DNA from: Candidatus Kapaibacterium sp.
Lineage (GTDB): Bacteria; Bacteroidota; Ignavibacteria; Kapaibacteriales; Kapaibacteriaceae
Assembly: GCA_030830285.1 (NCBI GenBank)
Contig: JAURNF010000125.1
Coordinates: forward strand, 1 to 6,272
DNA length: 6,272 nt
Direction: 5' to 3'
The translations under genes were made by a program, and so were the position numbers. This document shows positions 1-3,845 of this stretch, one piece after another. The notes under the pieces are model-generated. The model made no database searches and had not been told where the DNA came from. It saw only the letters and a program-made list of their open reading frames with translations. Position 1 is the stretch's first letter. Each line of letters opens with the position of its first letter.

Positions 1-69
1 GCATGTTGATCCCCGATGGTGTTGTGTACAGAGCTCCCCGCATCCAAGAAACGATGACGCGCCGAAACG

Positions 70-1596
70 TTACTGTCGGTATCGCATCTTCAATACAATC
101 GTTGCCGACGGCACATCCACGATGTGCCGACCTGCATTGAGGTGTCCGTCATGTACGGTACCAAGGAACGCACCGCGCAGATCATAACACGTGATCTCTA
201 TGTGTTGACCGTGATTGTTGATGATCACGGCACGGTCGTTCACAACATCGAGCTCGTAGGTGACGTCCGCCCTCTCAACTACATCGCTAACCGATAGCGG
301 ACCCTCCTCGAGTCGACCCCGTGGAGTGAGGTTACGTCCCTTTACAGCAGGATGATCTTCACCATAACGATATGTCTTGAACACCATGTTATTGCGCGGT
401 ATTTGCCCTTGCGACGCGATACCATTCATACCAACGGGATTCACATAGCGCCATACTTCATCACCCTCAGGTGTTGATTCCACAAACACACCTGAAGGTC
501 CAAGGCACGACAACGTGTTGCCGTTCGGTAGTCGCGTCGCACCGCTGATGTTCTGCGCATAGAAACGCGTTGATATCGTTGCGGGATATGCAACAATCGG
601 CACAGCAGGCATGAACGCGGATGCAGGGGTGCGACGATACGTACCATCTTCGTTGAGTGGAAGATCAATCTCATCAACACTCGATCCGTTCCCGCCAAAG
701 CGTCCATTGCCGTTGTTGAACATCATCACTCGTGTATCACTCAACCACCGTGCATCATGTTGTCCGAATAACACCTGATTCTGCAGCGTACCGCACTTGT
801 AGTTCATTGGATTGCCATAGCGATATGCGATATCACCTGTTTTGCGCGAGATGATCCAGATTTCATTCAGGTTGTGAATACTTATCATCACTTCATCACG
901 TGTTGCGTTATAGCGAACAGAGTTTGCGTGCAGCCAATCAGATCGTGTACCGCCAGCGTTGATATCGATTCGCTCTGGATGTTCCGATACCACGCCGTAG
1001 TTCGGCTTTGCGGGATCGACATCTTGTATCATGTGGTCCCATGACGACCACGACCAGACGATGTCGCCTGATGTTGAGCCTGTTCGCTTCACTTCAATAA
1101 CGCGCTCAGACCACAGTGCATTCTCTGTTAAACGATTCGATAGTCGTCCTTGCGCAACAGCTTCTTCCCGCGTGTGACTTTCCCACACAAGCATCAGAAG
1201 ATTGCCATTGGGTAAGACTTCTACATCGTGATGCGCGCGAGCTGTAGAGCTCAGATGCGTGTATTGCCACAGACGCTCGCCCGACCAGCTATAGAGCTCC
1301 ACCATGCCCCCTGCACCACCACCCTGCATCGACTGAGATTGGGGAGCTGCCGTTCGAAGAAGGGATCCATCGTCGAGTAGCATCGCTACCTGTCCAGTTG
1401 GATTGTTCGCCTTCCACACATTCACAACCTGGCCATCGTTGTCGATCAGATAGGTCATCGTTGAGGTAATCGGAGCAAGCAGTGTATACCCCTTGTACGT
1501 GCGCGACGCATCATGCGTCAACACACCGACGGTTCGCTGTGCATGCAGCGTTATGCTGATACATACCAGGACTAGCGCTGTAACGAGATGTTTCAT
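70..1596 (-). CDS. Exported arylsulfotransferase (ASST)-like beta-propeller protein
   Basis: The 508-residue product starts with a signal peptide (hydrophobic residues 4-18, likely cut near the HAQ at 18-20). The body resembles the arylsulfotransferase/ASST family: an opening Y-x-G-Y-T-L block (34-39), then T-Y-L-I-D (48-52), then repeated blade-like motifs of the type LPNGN (128-132 and 356-360), DDGSLL (75-80) and PEGDEVWRY (376-384). Histidines at 122-123 (HHDVEVLPNGN), 223 (WLHANS) and 280 (GQHDARWL) sit in the blocks where ASST enzymes carry conserved histidines. Family members move sulfate between phenolic compounds in the periplasm, but many homologues in this phylum are uncharacterised, so activity is unproven. 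Residues about 450-508 form a separate beta-rich tail (CYDLRG, LNAGRHIVDV) resembling a divergent T9SS type A sorting domain. The ATG at 1596-1594 is preceded by AAGG with a 7-base spacer. The gene lies 9 bases after the YdeI-like gene, so it is probably co-transcribed, and its stop is TAA. Confidence 0.83.
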   Translation of the reverse strand: MKHLVTALVLVCISITLHAQRTVGVLTHDASRTYKGYTLLAPITSTMTYLIDNDGQVVNVWKANNPTGQVAMLLDDGSLLRTAAPQSQSMQGGGAGGMVELYSWSGERLWQYTHLSSTARAHHDVEVLPNGNLLMLVWESHTREEAVAQGRLSNRLTENALWSERVIEVKRTGSTSGDIVWSWSSWDHMIQDVDPAKPNYGVVSEHPERIDINAGGTRSDWLHANSVRYNATRDEVMISIHNLNEIWIISRKTGDIAYRYGNPMNYKCGTLQNQVLFGQHDARWLSDTRVMMFNNGNGRFGGNGSSVDEIDLPLNEDGTYRRTPASAFMPAVPIVAYPATISTRFYAQNISGATRLPNGNTLSCLGPSGVFVESTPEGDEVWRYVNPVGMNGIASQGQIPRNNMVFKTYRYGEDHPAVKGRNLTPRGRLEEGPLSVSDVVERADVTYELDVVNDRAVIINNHGQHIEITCYDLRGAFLGTVHDGHLNAGRHIVDVPSATIVLKMRYRQ

Positions 1597-1605
1597 TGTC
1601 TGCCC

Positions 1606-2196
1606 TTATCGATCGTTGAGACCCTTGCCGGCAAGAATACGAGGGATGCAGGCTTTTGCACGCGCCTGACGAGTGGCTTGTTGTTTTGCACCACTGATAT
1701 GCATCAAGTACCCGCGCCTGCGACCAGGCGTAAGCGCATCAAATGCTGCGCGCACATCGCTCCGACGGTTGAGGATGTCTTGTAGCTCTTCAGGAACTAC
1801 ATGTTCGTTGATCAACTTGAAGGCAACGCGAGCACCCTGTTTCTCATTGCGAATTGCCTGTTTGATCAAGGCAACGATGTCGGACTTGTGCCTTTTGATC
1901 TGAGCTACACTCGTGAAGGCAGCATATCAGGCAGACTGTGTGTTTAGTCCGGGCGTATGGAGCAGTCCGCTCGGATCATCCAATAACACACCCTTGAAGA
2001 ACCCAATCACGCACGAGTCTTTTCGCGTGCTAATGATCACAGCGTTGGCACCATCGACCGTATACGTCGGCTGGCGCCACTTCAGCTCTTCTTCAACATC
2101 ACACGTACATACGATTGATCGAAGGAGCGAGACTTCGTCTCCCCACTGTTTGAGGGAGGCGACGTACTCATCAACGGTTGGATTCAGAGGTTGCAT
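1606..2196 (-). pseudogene. DUF1801/YdeI (OmpD-associated) family gene interrupted by an in-frame TGA
   Basis: Read through one stop, this is a complete 196-codon member of the DUF1801 plus YdeI/OmpD-associated family (COG4430-like), of usual length and in a single frame. The amino-terminal half (codons 1-89) has the DUF1801 signature: NPTVDEYV near the start, EELKWRQPTYT, then GFFKGVLLDDPSGLL. The carboxy-terminal half (codons 91-196) has the family's most recognisable stretch, LTPGRRRGY (155-163), followed by the basic A-K-Q-x-x-T-R-x-A-R block and the ending GKGLNDR. Codon 90 is TGA (plus strand tca, 1927-1929), in a segment where relatives, as I recall them, read roughly QSARQIRF; CGA to TGA would need one base change. 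No in-frame ATG or good GTG follows the TGA; the first alternative start is TTG at 1869. The function of the family is poorly known, and some members are annotated as bacteriocin-protection proteins. The ATG at 2196 is preferred over the upstream ATG at 2283 because it begins at the family's normal start and the longer one would overlap the divergent gene. It could be a true pseudogene, a split gene or an assembly error. Confidence 0.8.
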
Positions 2197-2271
2197 CGTG
2201 GCACAAAGTACGTATGTTGTCACGGAACTGTCATAGCAGACAGTAATAACTACACTCTTGGATACACTCAC
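2197..2271. promoter_or_regulatory. Divergent intergenic region, presumed shared promoter region
   Basis: These 75 bases separate the start of the YdeI-like gene (leftward) from the carbonic anhydrase start (rightward), so both promoters should lie here or just inside the genes. No strict promoter can be assigned. Rightward, TTGTCA at 2217-2222 and TAATAA at 2244-2249 are present but 21 bases apart, which is too far for a good sigma-70 site. Leftward, the minus strand reads TACTTTG close to the ATG, a near miss to the Bacteroidota -7 element TAnnTTTG. The gap also holds the inverted repeat listed separately. Confidence 0.35.
2227..2244. promoter_or_regulatory. Inverted repeat ACTGTC-N6-GACAGT, candidate operator
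   Basis: Two perfect 6-base arms face each other across a 6-base spacer (atagca). The arm-to-arm period of about 12 bases is compatible with a dimeric DNA-binding protein. The dyad sits near the middle of the 75-base gap between two divergent genes, 28 bases from the carbonic anhydrase ATG and 31 from the YdeI-like ATG, so it could control both. A weak RNA hairpin is another option, but there is no T-run and so no terminator. A chance dyad of this size in a short gap cannot be excluded. Confidence 0.3.
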
Positions 2272-2967
2272 ATGAAACTCCAATCTGCACTAGTGAGCAT
2301 CTGTGCACTCGCACTCTTTGCGACCCCCTTATTCGCGCAGTCGTCGCACGTTATGACAAAAGAGCAGCAAGACGCTCTCACACCCGATGCTGTACTCACA
2401 GAATTTGCCGAAGGTAATCTTCGGTTCAGTCAGGAAACAATTACAAAGCGTGATCACAGCGCAATGGTTCGCAAGACTGCAAGTGGACAGTATCCAAAAG
2501 CTGTGATCCTGAGCTGTCTCGATAGTCGCATACCGATAGAAGACGTACTCGATCAGGGCTTGGGTGACATCTTCGTTGCACGCATCGCGGGTAACATTGT
2601 GAATGATGACATTCTCGCAAGTATGGAGTTTGGTTGTGCTGTGATGGGATCAAAGGTTGTACTCGTTGTTGGTCATAGCAACTGCGGTGCCATTAAAGGG
2701 GCCATTGATGACGTCGAGTTGGGGCACATCGGCATTCTGCTCTCCAAGATCCGTCCTGTCGTAGCAGAGGCACGGACCACCTCAAGCGATCGTACATCGA
2801 AGAACACCTCATTCGTTGAGTTAGTCTCGCAGGCACATGTCGACCACGTCGTTGCCGAAATCCGTCGTCGCAGCACACTCCTTGCTAATCTAGAGAAGGC
2901 TGGAAAGATCAAGATCGTTGGATCATACTATGATCTTGAGACTGGCGTGTTAACGATGAAGAAGTAA
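2272..2967 (+). CDS. Beta-class carbonic anhydrase with signal peptide (periplasmic)
   Basis: The 231-residue protein is a beta-carbonic anhydrase, which interconverts CO2 and bicarbonate at a zinc centre. The zinc ligands and the Asp/Arg dyad are all visible: C82-x-D84-S-R86 in ILSCLDSR, and H135-x-x-C138 in GHSNCGA. The flanking FVARIAGNIV (101-110) and SMEFGCAVMGSKVVLVVGH (118-135) are standard family blocks, and the chain ends with the usual G-x-Y-Y-D-L-x-T-G-x-V strand. Residues 1-22 (hydrophobic core 5-20, ending ATPLFA before Q23) form a good signal peptide, so the enzyme should act in the periplasm, or as an anchored or exported protein, rather than in the cytosol as most beta-class enzymes do. 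There is no lipobox cysteine at the cut site. The ATG at 2272 is chosen because it puts the signal peptide at the amino terminus and has GGA 9 bases upstream; an in-frame TTG at 2191 would add 27 unrelated residues and overlap the divergent gene. Confidence 0.93.
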   Translation: MKLQSALVSICALALFATPLFAQSSHVMTKEQQDALTPDAVLTEFAEGNLRFSQETITKRDHSAMVRKTASGQYPKAVILSCLDSRIPIEDVLDQGLGDIFVARIAGNIVNDDILASMEFGCAVMGSKVVLVVGHSNCGAIKGAIDDVELGHIGILLSKIRPVVAEARTTSSDRTSKNTSFVELVSQAHVDHVVAEIRRRSTLLANLEKAGKIKIVGSYYDLETGVLTMKK

Positions 2968-2980
2968 CCTCGTCTCGTCA

Positions 2981-3223
2981 TCATCCTTCACGATGCTGTT
3001 CGAGTGTTAGCATTGATTCACGCAAGTCATCTACGCGTTTATCAAGCATAGCAACAGCATCGAAGAGACCCTGGTTGTATGACGCAGGCCCTATCTCTCG
3101 TGTGAAGAAGTCAACCAAGAATTCAGCGTCGAATCGACCTAGCTCAATCGATAGGTCTGTTTCGCAGTAGTTGCGGACACGTTGAATTAGCTCGTTACGT
3201 TGTTCAGGTGAGAAGGAGATCAT
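2981..3223 (-). CDS. DUF2164 family protein
   Basis: This 80-residue cytosolic protein matches the small DUF2164 family over its whole length. Recognisable blocks are ISFSPEQR at 2-9, the acidic D-L-S-I-E-L-G-R-F-D-A-E-F-L-V-D-F segment at 23-39, EIGPASYNQGLFDA at 43-56, and the charged helix LDKRVDDLRESM at 60-71. The molecular role of the family is not known. There are no membrane segments or signal peptide. The gene ends in TGA, showing that TGA is a normal stop in this genome. It converges on the carbonic anhydrase gene with only 13 bases between stops, and it diverges from bioY on its other side, so it is probably transcribed alone. No strong Shine-Dalgarno site precedes the ATG at 3223. 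Confidence 0.87.
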   Translation of the reverse strand: MISFSPEQRNELIQRVRNYCETDLSIELGRFDAEFLVDFFTREIGPASYNQGLFDAVAMLDKRVDDLRESMLTLEQHREG

Positions 3224-3295
3224 GTGACGGGTCTCTAAGAATGACTTGTTCGCGCTAATTTATGCCATTGTTGTCCCAGCACACCTGGAGTTGGT
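3224..3295. promoter_or_regulatory. Divergent intergenic region between the DUF2164 gene and bioY
   Basis: These 72 bases must hold or adjoin the promoters for the leftward DUF2164 gene and the rightward bioY gene. The AT-rich stretch at 3256-3263 (TAATTTAT) partly resembles the Bacteroidota -7 element TAnnTTTG, but no matching upstream element at proper spacing is seen. TGGAG at 3286-3290 serves as the bioY ribosome binding site, 5 bases before its ATG. No BirA-type dyad (TTGTnAAC-like halves) or other biotin operator is visible. Confidence 0.35.
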
Positions 3296-3838
3296 ATGGT
3301 ATCCGCATGGTTTCACGCGTCGCGCAATCGATCGGCCCTCGGGATTCTGATAGGAGCGTTGGTACTCGCTGCCTCAGCACAAACGATCGTAGAGATGGGA
3401 TCAATACCGAGTACAATGCAAACGGTGGCGATACTCCTTATCGGCACGTTCTTGGGCGGACGCCTCGCTGCAATGACAGCTGCAGCATACGTGTTTGGCG
3501 GATTAATCGGCGTGCCTTGGTTCTCAGGACTCGATGCTGACATGTCAATTACAGGCGGTTATCTGCTTGGCTTCATTCCTGCGGCTGGTCTAGTTGGATG
3601 GTATTCAGAGCGAGGGGCTTGTGCAAGCTTTTCCTCTCGGCTCGGTGTGTACATGCAGGGGTTGACGATTATCTATGTTGGTGGGGTGCTTTGGCTTATG
3701 CTTAGCGTGCATTATTCACTCAACGACGCTCTTGCAATCGGAGTACACCCGACATTGGTTCATGATGTTATCGAGTGCTCATTCCTCAGTGGCGTGCTCG
3801 TGATCTATAATCGTGTCCGAACAACATCTGGCAAGTAA
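3296..3838 (+). CDS. bioY: BioY-family biotin transporter S-component
   Basis: This 180-residue membrane protein is a BioY-type substrate-binding (S) component of an energy-coupling-factor transporter, which takes up biotin at the inner membrane. Hydrophobic segments lie near residues 14-29, 42-53, 57-72, 87-103, 118-137 and 157-171, giving the usual six-helix plan and length. Family blocks are I-P-S-T-M-Q-T-V-A-I-L-L-I-G (37-50), LGGRLAAMTAAAYVFGGLIGVP (53-74) and TGGYLLGF (86-93). The last helix begins GVHPTLVHDVIE (149-160), in register with the common G-x-x-P-F-L-P-G-D-L-x-K motif: the Asp is kept (D157) but the Lys is Glu (E160). This may affect biotin binding, so substrate specificity is less certain than family membership. 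The ATG at 3296 has a good TGGAG site. No EcfA ATPase or EcfT gene lies in the window; some BioY proteins work alone or with a shared module elsewhere. The next gene follows after 7 bases, which suggests co-transcription. Confidence 0.88.
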   Translation: MVSAWFHASRNRSALGILIGALVLAASAQTIVEMGSIPSTMQTVAILLIGTFLGGRLAAMTAAAYVFGGLIGVPWFSGLDADMSITGGYLLGFIPAAGLVGWYSERGACASFSSRLGVYMQGLTIIYVGGVLWLMLSVHYSLNDALAIGVHPTLVHDVIECSFLSGVLVIYNRVRTTSGK

Positions 3839-3845
3839 CTGGACC

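Noticed and set aside
1..69. A partial gene at the left edge (for example minus-strand ATG at 43, or plus-strand ATG at 3)
   Set aside because: Only short open stretches exist here, with no recognisable motif. The plus-strand frames run into the antisense of the sulfotransferase-like gene and stop. Too little sequence to support a call.
1606..1869. An independent small gene starting at TTG 1869
   Set aside because: The coding homology continues upstream of this TTG back to the TGA and beyond in the same frame, and there is no well-placed ribosome binding site before the TTG, so it is better treated as the second half of the interrupted gene.
1927..1929. TGA read as selenocysteine or as a reassigned sense codon
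   Set aside because: The DUF2164 gene in the same window ends with TGA at its natural length, so TGA acts as stop. The interrupted site is not a Cys or redox position in the family, and no convincing SECIS-like hairpin follows it.
2191..2271. Longer carbonic anhydrase start at TTG 2191
   Set aside because: It would put 27 residues ahead of a clear signal peptide and overlap the start of the divergent gene.
3224..3295. A biotin-repressor (BirA or BioR) operator upstream of bioY
   Set aside because: No dyad resembling known biotin operators is visible in the 72-base gap.
3262..3543. Overlapping frames on both strands across the start of bioY
   Set aside because: They give arginine- and cysteine-rich or low-quality protein with no family motif, while the bioY frame has clear homology; they are shadows.
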